This document shows, in pieces, positions 38,807 to 47,205 of a DNA stretch of 64,000 bases. The position numbers and the translations under genes were made by a program. Position 1 is the first letter of the stretch; every line of letters begins with the position of its first letter. Source of the stretch: Pseudoxanthomonas sp. PXM02 (GTDB taxonomy: Bacteria; Pseudomonadota; Gammaproteobacteria; Xanthomonadales; Xanthomonadaceae); the NCBI RefSeq assembly GCF_014851805.1, contig NZ_JACVAK010000002.1, forward strand, positions 806,001-870,000, in the 5' to 3' direction. The notes under the pieces were generated by a model that was given only the letters and a program-made list of their open reading frames with translations, did no database searches and was not told where the DNA came from.

Positions 38807-40012
38807 ATGCGTATCACCCTGACAAAGCGTCTAGTCGCCCAAGCGCAGCCCCAGCCCAAACCCTACGAGATGCGGGACATCCTCGTTAGGGGATTGATCC
38901 TGCGTGTCCAGCCCAGTGGGCACAAAGCGTGGGTCGTCACCTGGCAGCATGGCAAGCGCCGTACGCTCGGTTCGATTGAACACCTCACGCTGGAGCAAGC
39001 TCGGGCGCACGCGGCTCAGGCCGTCGCTGAGGCCGTTCAGCAGCGTTTGCCAGCCCTGGCGACTATCAAGCAACGGGCCTGCACCCTGCGCGAGTTCCTT
39101 GACGACCACTACGCCCCTTGGGCTGCTACTGAGCTACGCCGGGGTAGCAAGTACGTCATGCGGATCAAGACGCACTTTGCTGATCTATTGGACCGCTCCA
39201 TGTCCGACATCGACGTAGCGACGATCAATCGCTGGTGGTCCGATCGCCTGACGCCCGTAGACGGCAAGCGTGCCGTTGAACGCATCACGGCCCATCGGGA
39301 CTTTTCGACGCTACGGGCTGCAATGTCATACGCAGTGGAATGGCGCTTGTTGGATCGCAACCCGTTGCTGGGGATGCGCCAGAAGTCGGTACAGGGCCGC
39401 AAGGTGGTCCGATTCCTGTCGCCTGATGAAGAGTCCCGGCTACGGGCTGCGCTTACAGCGCGCGATAAGCGGGGTGTGCAGGGCAGGGCGAACGCAAATG
39501 CCGACCGTAGGCGCTACGGACAAGCAGTACTGCCCGATCTGCCCCAGAACGGGTACACGGACCATCTGACGCCTGTAGTACTACTTGCGATGAACACCGG
39601 CATGCGTCGGGGTGAACTGCTTTCGTTGGAATGGTCTGATATCGACCTTGGGGCTAAGATCATCACGGTACAAGCCCGCAAAGCCAAAAGCGGCAAGCAG
39701 CGTCATATCCCCCTGAACGCCGAGGCATTACGTGTCGTGACCCGGTGGCGCGAGCAATGCGAAGGGCTGGGGCAGGTGTTCGAACCGCAGGACGTCAAGA
39801 AGGGCTGGGGTGCTTTGCTGACAGCAGCCAAGATCACGGGGTTCCGGTTCCATGACCTGCGGCATCATTTCGCCAGCAAGTTGGTCATGGCTGGCGTGGA
39901 CTTGAACACGGTCCGTGAGCTATTAGGCCATTCGGACATCACGATGACCCTGCGTTATGCCCATTTGGGGCCGGAACATCTAGCAGCAGCGGTCGAGAAG
40001 CTTGCTGCGTAG
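38807..40012 (+). CDS. Site-specific tyrosine recombinase/integrase
   Basis: A 401-residue integrase. An N-terminal DUF4102-like/SAM-like DNA-binding region (about 1-180, LVRGLILRVQPSGHKAWVVT) precedes the catalytic domain. Catalytic residues are visible: Arg in NTGMRRGELL (about 265), Lys in RKAKSGKQRHIPL, His-x2-Arg in FHDLRHHFAS (about 349), His in LLGHSD (about 374) and Tyr in LRYAHLG (about 383). It lies in the middle of the island, 4.6 kb from the left repeat, rather than next to an att site. ATG 38807 is chosen over GTG 38798. It is the likely integrase, or a relic of a second, nested element. Confidence 0.93.
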   Translation: MRITLTKRLVAQAQPQPKPYEMRDILVRGLILRVQPSGHKAWVVTWQHGKRRTLGSIEHLTLEQARAHAAQAVAEAVQQRLPALATIKQRACTLREFLDDHYAPWAATELRRGSKYVMRIKTHFADLLDRSMSDIDVATINRWWSDRLTPVDGKRAVERITAHRDFSTLRAAMSYAVEWRLLDRNPLLGMRQKSVQGRKVVRFLSPDEESRLRAALTARDKRGVQGRANANADRRRYGQAVLPDLPQNGYTDHLTPVVLLAMNTGMRRGELLSLEWSDIDLGAKIITVQARKAKSGKQRHIPLNAEALRVVTRWREQCEGLGQVFEPQDVKKGWGALLTAAKITGFRFHDLRHHFASKLVMAGVDLNTVRELLGHSDITMTLRYAHLGPEHLAAAVEKLAA

Positions 40013-40057
40013 AGACTGGCTGACAGTGGAGTCCGTCAGCCAGTGTCCAGCGTGCAG

Positions 40058-40387
40058 CTAGGTCTGATCGTCTACTGGTGCTGTCGGTCCATTCACCTTG
40101 ACGGACGCGATGCCACCTTCGCGAGCCGCCGTAGTCGAGTATGTCTCGCTGGTGCCGATCCGCTCACCATTGGCTGCTTTCAGGTTGAACATCGGGCTGC
40201 CGTTTGACGCGTTCTTGCGTTCGTACCGTTCGTCGTACGGCGAGTTGTTCTTAACGGACTGGATGCCCCCTTGGGCTCCGGCCTTTGTTGTATACAACTC
40301 GCTGGTGAGGATGGTCTCGTTGTTTCCCGCTTTCAAGACGAATCGGAACTGCGTGCCTGACCGACTAAGAACATATCGTGCTGCCAT
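40058..40387 (-). CDS. YegP/DUF1508-family protein
   Basis: A 109-residue protein made of two DUF1508 repeats: QFRFVLKAGNNETILTSELY with GGIQSVKNN (first), and MFNLKAANGERIGTSETYST with GGIASVKVN (second). Proteins of this fold are small, often stress- or mobile-element-linked and of unknown activity. GGGAG precedes the ATG. It is last in a three-gene leftward cluster with the two tandem paralogues below, separated by 13 bp. Confidence 0.85.
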   Translation of the reverse strand: MAARYVLSRSGTQFRFVLKAGNNETILTSELYTTKAGAQGGIQSVKNNSPYDERYERKNASNGSPMFNLKAANGERIGTSETYSTTAAREGGIASVKVNGPTAPVDDQT

Positions 40388-40400
40388 AGAGTTTTCTCCC

Positions 40401-40703
40401 TTACCAAGGTAGATGGTCGATGGGCCCGGCGAGCTCCATCACTGTGTTCGTCTCTTCCACGCTGTACACCGATAGATGCATGCATTCACCCGCCCAGATA
40501 GTTACGCCCATAACGGTGACCATTGTCTTTCCGTCGTCATAGCGGTCTAGGAGCCCTCCCGCCATTTTGTTGCGGGCCTTAAGCCGAGTGGCGCCAGTCG
40601 TTGTATGGATAAGATGGGTTGCTCCATCCATGCAGAAGCTGAGCTCTCCCAGCCTTGCTAGATAGCCAGATACCCCGCTTGGAACGGAAATGCCAGTTTT
40701 CAT
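40401..40703 (-). CDS. Island paralogue A of unknown function
   Basis: A 100-residue protein. It shares most of its length with the adjacent paralogue (common FCMDG.THLIHT, TGATRLK, VTVMG and ECMHLSVYSVE). The shared patches of Cys and His could bind a metal. ATG 40703 is chosen because GAGGGAG lies before it. No family recognised. Confidence 0.7.
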   Translation of the reverse strand: MKTGISVPSGVSGYLARLGELSFCMDGATHLIHTTTGATRLKARNKMAGGLLDRYDDGKTMVTVMGVTIWAGECMHLSVYSVEETNTVMELAGPIDHLPW

Positions 40704-40736
40704 TTCGTTCTCCCTCTGAGTCGTGATCTTCAAGGT

Positions 40737-41039
40737 CTACCGAGGCCAACTGTCTATGGGTCCGGCTTGTGTTACATACGTAGTTGCCGGCTCGACGCTA
40801 TATACCGAGAGATGCATGCACTCCGGCCCCCAGCCGGTGATCCCCATTACAGTGACCGGTGTCTTGCCGTCTTCGTATGCTTTGAGTTGTTCGTCGGCCT
40901 GTTTGTTTCGCGGTTTGAGCCTGGTTGCTCCTGTGAGCGTGTGGATTAGGTGCGTTACACCATCCATGCAGAAGCCGATTGGCTCTGCTTTGCTCAGGTA
41001 GCCAGTTAGGCCCAAGGGCACTTCAACGTTTGTAACCAT
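40737..41039 (-). CDS. Island paralogue B of unknown function
   Basis: A 100-residue tandem paralogue of the previous gene (FCMDGVTHLIHT, TGATRLKPRNK, VTVMGIT, ECMHLSVYSVE). GGGAGGGGTGG precedes the ATG. It is the first gene of the leftward cluster that also includes the second copy and the YegP-like gene. The recent tandem duplication suggests selection for dosage or variation. Confidence 0.7.
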   Translation of the reverse strand: MVTNVEVPLGLTGYLSKAEPIGFCMDGVTHLIHTLTGATRLKPRNKQADEQLKAYEDGKTPVTVMGITGWGPECMHLSVYSVEPATTYVTQAGPIDSWPR

Positions 41040-41263
41040 GGTCCACCCCTCCCGGGTACAAGGTGGACGCCAAGGAGTCGGCGATTGGTCGATTCAACGA
41101 GGGCCCACGACCCGGCTAACGCTCGGGGATTGCGACTGCGGCCAGGTAAATAAGTGAATCTGACCGCTGGCGTTTGGACGCACTCAGCGATCAGGTAAGT
41201 AGAGCTGTCGCCATTCCAGTGACGAATCAATACTGCCTTGTTAGGGCACCAGTAGTCACCGCG

Positions 41264-41692
41264 TCACGAACTCGACGTGTCAGGAAGATCCTCGTCCTTC
41301 CCCAAGTTCAGCGCTGCGGCCGTCTTGCCCAGCACAGCACGCCGTTCGGCTGGCAGCTTCCAATAGTCGAGAATCAGCTTGGCCAGCTGATCGTCATCAG
41401 CGAACAAGTACGCCACGGGCACATCAAGCGCCTTTGCCATTTCGGCAGCTGATTCCATGTCAGCACGGTTGACCTGCTGTTCGTATCGATTGACCCGAAC
41501 CGCACCCTTGTTCTTGGCCTGATCTTTATCCACCAGAGCCCCCAGCGCGCGCTGCGAAAGGCCCCGCATTGCACGGGCTTCCTTCAAGCGCTTGGCGAAT
41601 GTCGCCGTGATCGTGTCGGGGTGGGACAAGCGGAGGTAACGGTGTATGAACCTTCGAAAGCATGACCCATGTACTCCGCTGGTAACATCCAT
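41264..41692 (-). CDS. XRE-family helix-turn-helix regulator
   Basis: A protein of about 142 residues with an XRE/Cro-type helix-turn-helix (about 30-95): KRLKEARAMRGLSQRALGAL, then an insertion DKDQAKNKGAVR, RVNRYEQQVNRADM and LDVPVAYLFADDD. The start is uncertain: ATG 41692 lies just after a TATATA element and may be leaderless, and ATG 41728 is in frame. It is followed 225 bp later by the two-paralogue/YegP cluster, which it may regulate, and is divergent from a lipoprotein gene. Confidence 0.82.
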   Translation of the reverse strand: MDVTSGVHGSCFRRFIHRYLRLSHPDTITATFAKRLKEARAMRGLSQRALGALVDKDQAKNKGAVRVNRYEQQVNRADMESAAEMAKALDVPVAYLFADDDQLAKLILDYWKLPAERRAVLGKTAAALNLGKDEDLPDTSSS

Positions 41693-41794
41693 TACCGTAT
41701 CGGTATATAGCATTCCATGGGGGTGCAACCGGTCGCAAGGGGATGCTGCGACGACCGGCTAAGCCCTTGATCCGTCGACCAAGGGGGTCTGCCT

Positions 41795-42229
41795 ATGAAG
41801 CGTTTCGCCGTGTTCTGCTTGATACCTGTGCTGGTTGCAGCCTGTGCCACCAGCCCTGTCGCCCTGACCGATGCCAAGCCGGTCCCAGCTGATCGTGTGT
41901 TCGCCTACGGGCAGCCCATCGAAGGTCCCAGCGGACAGCTGGTCGTCGTGCGCGATCAGGGCGCATTCGGTGCTCCTTGTCCCATCGCCCTGTACGTGGA
42001 CGGGGTCATCGCAGCCCACTTCCGGACTTCCGAAGTGCTGACCGTCCACCTGACACCAGGTCAGCACGTCATCGGAGCCGGTCCGTCGGGTAGTGGCATG
42101 TGCTCGTGGAGCAACGAAGCAGCCCATCGCCGTGAGATAGCCCACACGGTCGAAGCTGCCACCCAAGCCAAGATGCGCCTGTCCATCACGCAGCAGGGCT
42201 TGTACCAGATCACGCCTACGGGCTTCTAA
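41795..42229 (+). CDS. Putative lipoprotein (island)
   Basis: A 144-residue protein with a lipoprotein signal and lipobox (VAAC, Cys about 17). The mature part is beta-rich (IALYVDGVIAAHFRTSEVLT, VHLTPGQHVIGA) and resembles DUF2846-like small lipoproteins. It ends 11 bp before the next gene, whose AAGGGGA site lies in the overlap region, so the two likely form an operon. Confidence 0.72.
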   Translation: MKRFAVFCLIPVLVAACATSPVALTDAKPVPADRVFAYGQPIEGPSGQLVVVRDQGAFGAPCPIALYVDGVIAAHFRTSEVLTVHLTPGQHVIGAGPSGSGMCSWSNEAAHRREIAHTVEAATQAKMRLSITQQGLYQITPTGF

Positions 42230-42240
42230 GGGGACATGCC

Positions 42241-42714
42241 GTGAACTTCGGAAAGCTCGGCTTGGTGTTGTTCCTGGTCGGATTCGTCATCGCTGCCGGT
42301 GCCGGCATGAACTGGATGCGGCTGGACGGTCGCTCAACGTACGCCAGTGTCGGCGCGATCCTCGCCAACAACCCGTATGACAGGATGGAGAAGCAGGTGC
42401 TCGGTCTATCCCTGCGCGACGACAAAGACACGATGAAGCTGTGGATGATCGGAGGCTCCATCGCTGCGGTGCTGGGGCTGGGCATCATCTTCGCAGCTGG
42501 TGGTGCTACCCCTGCGACCCGCACATGTCCCAAGTGTGCCGAATCCGTGCGAGTGGCTGCTGTCGTCTGCAAGCACTGTGGAGCCGAACTGCAGCCAATA
42601 GATTCCGATCCAGACTACCCGGCCAACGATGCCGGGCAGGGCGACCGAAAGTATTCCTACAGGGCGCTGGCGAAGGCTGCGGAAGATGCGGAACGTGCCG
42701 CACGAGGCAAGTAG
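42241..42714 (+). CDS. Membrane protein with C-terminal zinc ribbon
   Basis: A 157-residue protein with two membrane helices (about 5-25 and 68-88). A cytoplasmic zinc ribbon (CPKCAESVRVAAVVCKHCG, about 98-116) and an acidic/Ala-rich tail follow. The GTG start is preceded by AAGGGGA. It is coupled to the lipoprotein gene upstream and convergent with the MarR gene (5-bp gap). Possibly an envelope sensor or chaperone; function unknown. Confidence 0.72.
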   Translation: MNFGKLGLVLFLVGFVIAAGAGMNWMRLDGRSTYASVGAILANNPYDRMEKQVLGLSLRDDKDTMKLWMIGGSIAAVLGLGIIFAAGGATPATRTCPKCAESVRVAAVVCKHCGAELQPIDSDPDYPANDAGQGDRKYSYRALAKAAEDAERAARGK

Positions 42715-42719
42715 GGCCG

Positions 42720-43262
42720 CTACTTCGCCGGTTGACCTCGATACTTGATCGCCAAGCTACGCGTCTTGTGCAGGCGCAGCGACTTCAGATACTGCTCGGC
42801 CCTTGCATCTAGGGCGCGCTGATCGAACTTATCGTTCAATGCCCCCAGCGCGCTGAACAGGTCAGCGCGCCGCTTGCTGGACACGGTCCCGAACCAGACA
42901 TCAGCGATGTCATCCCAACCGACCAAACCCTGATACATCGCTTGTGTGCCTAGTTTGGTCAGGTGCATGGCAACCGCCTTGCTGTCCAACTGGTCCTGAT
43001 CTGGCTCGACGTAGCCGATTCGAACCAGTCGACCCATCAGTACCGACATCGAACCATTGGTGAGCCCCAGCTGCTCGCCAAGGCGAGCACGGGTGCGCTC
43101 TATCGGATGCTTGGCCCGTGATATGCCAATCAGCGCCTGCAACCCAGTCAGGGTCAGATCAAGTGGTTTGAGCCTGCGTTCCATGTCCCGGTGCAGCCGG
43201 TTGTAGAACAGGAACAGGCTTTCGAGGTCACTGTGTTCGGCGCGGACTGTCATGGCTCGCAT
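42720..43262 (-). CDS. MarR-family transcriptional regulator
   Basis: A 180-residue protein with a winged-helix region (about 30-120): LTLTGLQALIGISRAKHPIE, LGLTNGSMSVLMGRLVRIGY and a wing with DQLDSKAVAMHLTKLG. That is the MarR order of recognition helix and wing. ATG 43262 or 43253 may be the start, since neither has a ribosome site. A palindrome immediately upstream is a likely operator shared with the divergent gene at 43383. Confidence 0.82.
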   Translation of the reverse strand: MRAMTVRAEHSDLESLFLFYNRLHRDMERRLKPLDLTLTGLQALIGISRAKHPIERTRARLGEQLGLTNGSMSVLMGRLVRIGYVEPDQDQLDSKAVAMHLTKLGTQAMYQGLVGWDDIADVWFGTVSSKRRADLFSALGALNDKFDQRALDARAEQYLKSLRLHKTRSLAIKYRGQPAK

Positions 43263-43263
43263 G

Positions 43264-43282
43264 ATAGTTTGAATTCAACTAT
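43264..43282. promoter_or_regulatory. Candidate MarR operator palindrome
   Basis: ATAGTT-N7-AACTAT (43264-43269 and 43277-43282) around GAATTC lies between the MarR gene and the divergent gene, starting 2 bp before the MarR ATG. Binding there would block the MarR promoter. Confidence 0.6.
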
Positions 43283-43382
43283 TCCACCATATTTCAGGCG
43301 CGCACCATTTCCTCGCCGGCAGCAATCACGCGGCCGGACCGGCGACCACAGGGTCGTCGTCACACACCACGAGGAATTTCCA

Positions 43383-43838
43383 GTGACTACACAATTTGAT
43401 ATCACCCGTCTCAAGTGCCTGATGGACGCTCGCGCCATCGCTCCAGCTGTTGGGATGCTGGCAGAAGAAACGATTGCCCGCGAGCTAATTCCTGCCGATC
43501 TGGTACTGAAAGATCAAGAGTGTCGGCATGACGCGCATCCCGACTCAAAGTCGCTGACGCCCTTCCAAGCTGCCGAGGTGCTGGGCGAGGCATTGGAAAA
43601 GTACCTGCCGGTTGAATACAAGGGCAAGTATGACCCGAAGTTTGCGCCGACACGCACTGTCATCGATCTGTGGAAGTTGCGTCAGTTGATTGACTTGCTC
43701 GGACTGCCTTATGAGCTCTATGTGGCTACTGCAGCAGCTTACGTTGGCAAGCCCAAGGGGCGAGCTCCCCGCCTGTCCCAGCTGATGCACCGTGACGTGA
43801 TCGCCCACGTTGCCCGTGAATGGGCAGGTCGTAGCTAA
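43383..43838 (+). CDS. Island protein of unknown function with module shared with the next gene
   Basis: A 151-residue protein. The GTG start at 43383 has GAGGAA 6 nt upstream. The segment LPYELYVATAAAYVGKPKG, RAPRLSQLMHRDVI (about 95-130) aligns with IPYDLFLDALMARKVGTKQE, LHLPRPNQLLSDKL in the next gene. No family recognised, no signal or membrane segments. It is divergent from the MarR gene, whose operator it may share. Confidence 0.65.
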   Translation: MTTQFDITRLKCLMDARAIAPAVGMLAEETIARELIPADLVLKDQECRHDAHPDSKSLTPFQAAEVLGEALEKYLPVEYKGKYDPKFAPTRTVIDLWKLRQLIDLLGLPYELYVATAAAYVGKPKGRAPRLSQLMHRDVIAHVAREWAGRS

Positions 43839-43990
43839 CCCCGTTGTATTGGGTCCGTAGCTGATTTGCGCAGATCGCTACGAACTGAAAACGACCGATA
43901 GGCGCCTATCGGTTCCTTCTCTTCCCGCCCATTCCTCTGGACCAACCGGAGTCCGTCGTTGATCGCGGGCCTATGAAAGATTGAACATCG

Positions 43991-45064
43991 ATGAAAACCA
44001 AAGTAACCAAGCCAAAGAAGCCAAAGAAGCAAGGTCGCCCACGTAGGAAGTCCGCGCAGGAAATAAAGGCGGCCGTCAAGCGGGCAGGTGAACTTTCGGC
44101 AATCCTGTGGATGCCGGATTCCCCCGAACGGCAGCTGGCAGACGCAATGTTCCAACGAACCTACATCAATAAGGACCTACTGGCGAAGGAGCCGTCCGTA
44201 CAGCAGACCGTTTGGCCCGAATACGGATACATGACGCCACTGGAGCGCACGCATCGCTTTGGTCAAGAGTACATTGCGGCCTATCGTCGCCAATGGGCGC
44301 TTACAGACCCTCACCAAGCAAGGAAGGCGAAGCCTCTGTATCCGAACCTCGGGGGAAACGATATTGGCGATATGAATTGCCTCTGGAAGGCGCGGCAGGC
44401 TGCCGATGAGCGTGGAATACCGTATGACCTGTTCCTAGATGCACTGATGGCTCGCAAAGTAGGTACCAAGCAGGAACTGCATCTGCCGCGGCCCAATCAG
44501 CTTCTGTCCGACAAGTTGATGGAACCGCGACTTCGCTGCTTACCTAACCATCAGCAGGTCTCTGAACGCCTTCTAGGTCCATCGTGGGATCGGCGGTTCT
44601 TCCATCCTAGGGATCAGGACGACCCCGTGCAGGCGGCGGCCATGAAGCTACTGCGGATCGACGTGTTGATGGCACCTTCGCCGAAAGATCGGCTTGCAAA
44701 GTATCTAGGTCAACGCGGGCTACTTAGCACCTGGAGTGCACACAGCGTGTTTGCTGACAATGGTGATCTCGTCGACGAGGCACTAAAGTTGGTGAAGGCG
44801 CCGATTGAGCCGACTGATGATGTTGTTGAATATCGCCCCAAGTGTTTCGGGAACCGAAACCCCGAACTTCCCGATATCTGCGGGAAGTGTCCTGTCACCA
44901 ATGAGTGCAAGGCTTACAAGATCAAAGTAGCTCACGCGCTGCGCAAGAAGACCGGCACCAGTGACCCAAGGCTTGAGCGCCGTCGCCAGTTGGATCGCGA
45001 GCGCCAACGCAAGCGTCGAGAAGGCCTTCGCAACGGTGCTGTCACGCACCCCTTAAAAGCGTAA
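43991..45064 (+). CDS. AT-hook-like island protein with Cys cluster
   Basis: A 357-residue protein. The N-terminus is very basic and has an AT-hook-like KKQGRPRRK (about 12-20). The middle contains the module shared with the preceding gene (about 133-170). A four-Cys site near 297-318 (CFGNRNPELPDICGKC with a later ECKAY) may bind zinc. The C-terminus is an Arg-rich helix (RRRQLDRERQRKRREG). This suggests DNA binding, possibly as a regulator or mobile-element protein. No family recognised. Confidence 0.68.
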   Translation: MKTKVTKPKKPKKQGRPRRKSAQEIKAAVKRAGELSAILWMPDSPERQLADAMFQRTYINKDLLAKEPSVQQTVWPEYGYMTPLERTHRFGQEYIAAYRRQWALTDPHQARKAKPLYPNLGGNDIGDMNCLWKARQAADERGIPYDLFLDALMARKVGTKQELHLPRPNQLLSDKLMEPRLRCLPNHQQVSERLLGPSWDRRFFHPRDQDDPVQAAAMKLLRIDVLMAPSPKDRLAKYLGQRGLLSTWSAHSVFADNGDLVDEALKLVKAPIEPTDDVVEYRPKCFGNRNPELPDICGKCPVTNECKAYKIKVAHALRKKTGTSDPRLERRRQLDRERQRKRREGLRNGAVTHPLKA

Positions 45065-45084
45065 ACCAAGCAAGATCTACATCC

Positions 45085-45338
45085 TCTGCTTCGCAGAAGA
45101 TATAAATCTTATACGGCGAGGCTCCGTAAAGCGTGGCACGGACCATCGGTTCTCGGGCCTTCGGCCCTCGTCCCTTCGGTCCGTGTTCGCGCCTTCGGCG
45201 CGAAGTATTTATACCGGTACCGGTGATGAGAAAGATAACCTCATCCCAAAACAATGGGGGCGCACAGCCTTCGGTGTCATCGGGGCCTTCGGCCCCTTCG
45301 ACACCTCTCGGCTGTGCATGCGGGGGCCTTGCCCCCGC
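45085..45338. other. Dense hairpin region, possible structured RNA or DNA element
   Basis: The 680-bp gap between 45064 and 45749 has no convincing gene. Its first part holds hairpins with the same CTTCG loop: TCTG-CTTCG-CAGA (45085-45097), GGGC-CTTCG-GCCC (45155-45167) and a 7-bp stem at 45186-45204. A 56-bp three-tier hairpin spans 45262-45317, with nested perfect stems of 8, 6 and 5 bp. A GCGGGGG/CCCCCGC hairpin (45320-45338) follows. The palindrome ACCGGTACCGGT lies at 45213-45224. Confidence 0.6.
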
Positions 45339-45748
45339 AACTGATAAAACCATATCCCGGGATCACATCAATTGGGAACACAGCCGGCTCCGAGTTTGAT
45401 GTCTACTTCCGGGATGCCGTCAAAAACGCACCCAATAGCTCTAGGAGCTCAATGCGGCTTTTCAAGCTGAATGCGTCCGCGTTTTCTCGTGTCGCGCGTA
45501 GAGGGCCGGATATTGCGTTCTAGATATAAAGTTCTCGGGCGGGTTTTGAGCCTGACGGATACCCATACCAAGCCCAAAGGAACCCCATGCTTGCGGGAAG
45601 CATGCTGCAACGTTGCAACTTGACTATGCGGCAGCATTTGCTGTGGCAGCCAAGCCGGTCAAGCTCTGCCCGAAACACTCGGTCCTGTATGAAGTGCTAG
45701 GCCGTGTTTCGCCTTACACAAGCGGCGTTGTCTGTCACGTCCTAAAGT
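45339..45748. other. Non-coding stretch with small palindromes
   Basis: I see no gene. Small inverted repeats occur at about 45587-45605 (CATGCTT/AAGCATG) and 45608-45619 (TGCAACGTTGCA). Confidence 0.35.
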
Positions 45749-46120
45749 TTACCTGCGACGCTTGCGTCGCTTTGGCTTGCCGGGATGCTTGGGCGGTTCC
45801 GGTGGCTCAGCAACCCAAACCCTGGGTTCGCCTACAGGCAGCGCGGGCAATCCAGCTCGTCGAGGCAATGCGGCTATCTCGGCCCGCAATCGATCCAAGT
45901 TCATCCGGGCCCATCGCTCGATCATCCGCTTGCCGTGTGCAACGGTAGGGGATACGCCAGTACAGCGCATCCCGGGTTTCCATTCCCTGTGTCGATTCAC
46001 ATGGACCAGCCAGTCTCCCGGTACACGCTTGGATATCAGGGCTACCTCGCGGCCGTCGATCTTCAACCAATGCTGGTCGTACCGTTCCAAGTAGGTCCAG
46101 CCCATGGGTTCTTCGTCCAT
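45749..46120 (-). CDS. Hypothetical basic protein
   Basis: A 123-residue protein starting MDEEPMGWTYLERYDQHW. The first half is beta-rich (LKIDGREVALISKRVPGDWL) and the last 20 residues are Pro/Lys/Arg-rich (PPKHPGKPKRRKRRR). The core might bind nucleic acid. Codon use is plausible, but no family was recognised and the ribosome site is weak; ATG 46105 is an alternative start. It diverges from the HNH gene at 46228. Confidence 0.55.
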   Translation of the reverse strand: MDEEPMGWTYLERYDQHWLKIDGREVALISKRVPGDWLVHVNRHREWKPGMRCTGVSPTVAHGKRMIERWARMNLDRLRAEIAALPRRAGLPALPVGEPRVWVAEPPEPPKHPGKPKRRKRRR

Positions 46121-46227
46121 GCGGTCATCGTACGTGGCCTAGTCACATTAACTGCGACAAGGGGGCTGAAGGTGACGACGAGGAACTCCCCCGGTATCGT
46201 TCTGGAGTCCACTTGGAGGGGTACGTA

Positions 46228-47199
46228 ATGGCAGAAGCGGGAACTGGCTGGAACGACCGCGAGCTTGCTGCAGCTGTTGTTGCCTATCGAAAGATGCAGG
46301 AGCTTGATGCATCGGGCGTCTCGTACAACAAGAGCAAGGTCTATAGAGACTTGGGGGCTACGTTCGGGCGTGATGCCGGCGCGTTCGAGCGGAGGATGCA
46401 GAACATATCCGCTGTGCTATCTGATATGGGTCGGCCGTGGCTGAAGGGGCTCGCTCCTCAAGCCAACGTGGGTCCTCGGGTCATGCCGAAGCTACGTAAA
46501 TTGCTTGAACCGAATGCCATAGCGCCATATCACGCGAAGCTCCCAGCGATGCGGCAGTGGCTGATCGAAGTTGCACGTGTAGCCGACACAACGACCTATG
46601 GTGCTTTGATGGCTGGTTTCTCCCTGGATCGGTTCAATCTTCGCGCGGCATTGGGCGCACTTGGGCACGAAGCGCATCGAAGGGGCGAGCCGATCCTTAC
46701 GGCGCTGGTGGTCAATGCGGCCACAAGACGTTGTTCTGCCGGCCTTGAAAGAGAGTTTGGCGTGGTTGACGACGATGCTGAGCGTCAAAGGCTTTACCAG
46801 TACTGGCGTCGAACCCCAGATACGTCGATGACCGACCTTGAGCCCGAAGACAATTCGCTAGGGCAGCGTGCGAGCAAGTTTTCTAGGCAGGCTGTTCGCC
46901 CGGAACAAGTGGCTTTCCGGAAGCGTGTCTTCCTTGCCAGCAATGGCATGTGTACGGTCAGCGGGTGCAGCATTCCGCGCGCTCTTGATGCCGCTCATAT
47001 CAAGGGCAGGGATTGGCGCAAGGGGCACAACAAAGCCAGCGACGGTCTTCTGCTACGGAAGGATCTGCATGCGCTCTACGACTGCGGGCTGCTGGAGATC
47101 GACAAGGCGGGTGTCGTGTCATTGGGAGATGCTGCTCGGGACCACTATTGCAGCTACGAAGGGAAGCCCATTGCTACGGTGGCTAAGGCGAAGAAGTAG
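46228..47199 (+). CDS. HNH endonuclease-domain protein
   Basis: A 323-residue protein. The N-terminal part (about 1-90) is helical with GWNDRELAAAVVAYRKM, as in restriction-type HNH proteins. The middle resembles a small DNA-modification-linked domain (TTYGALMAGF). The C-terminal HNH_2-type nuclease (about 240-305) has CTVSGCSIPRALDAAHIKGR and DGLLLRKDLHALYD, with its His/Asp/Asn-type metal residues. ATG 46228 is chosen because GGAGG lies 8 nt upstream. Its GC is intermediate. The layout fits a modification-dependent or defence nuclease. Confidence 0.85.
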   Translation: MAEAGTGWNDRELAAAVVAYRKMQELDASGVSYNKSKVYRDLGATFGRDAGAFERRMQNISAVLSDMGRPWLKGLAPQANVGPRVMPKLRKLLEPNAIAPYHAKLPAMRQWLIEVARVADTTTYGALMAGFSLDRFNLRAALGALGHEAHRRGEPILTALVVNAATRRCSAGLEREFGVVDDDAERQRLYQYWRRTPDTSMTDLEPEDNSLGQRASKFSRQAVRPEQVAFRKRVFLASNGMCTVSGCSIPRALDAAHIKGRDWRKGHNKASDGLLLRKDLHALYDCGLLEIDKAGVVSLGDAARDHYCSYEGKPIATVAKAKK

Positions 47200-47205
47200 G
47201 CTGTG

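Noticed and set aside
45133..45523. Short frames through the hairpin region (45133-45399, 45254-45523)
   Set aside because: They overlap the hairpins, lack ribosome sites and recognisable products, and the same region is better explained as structure.
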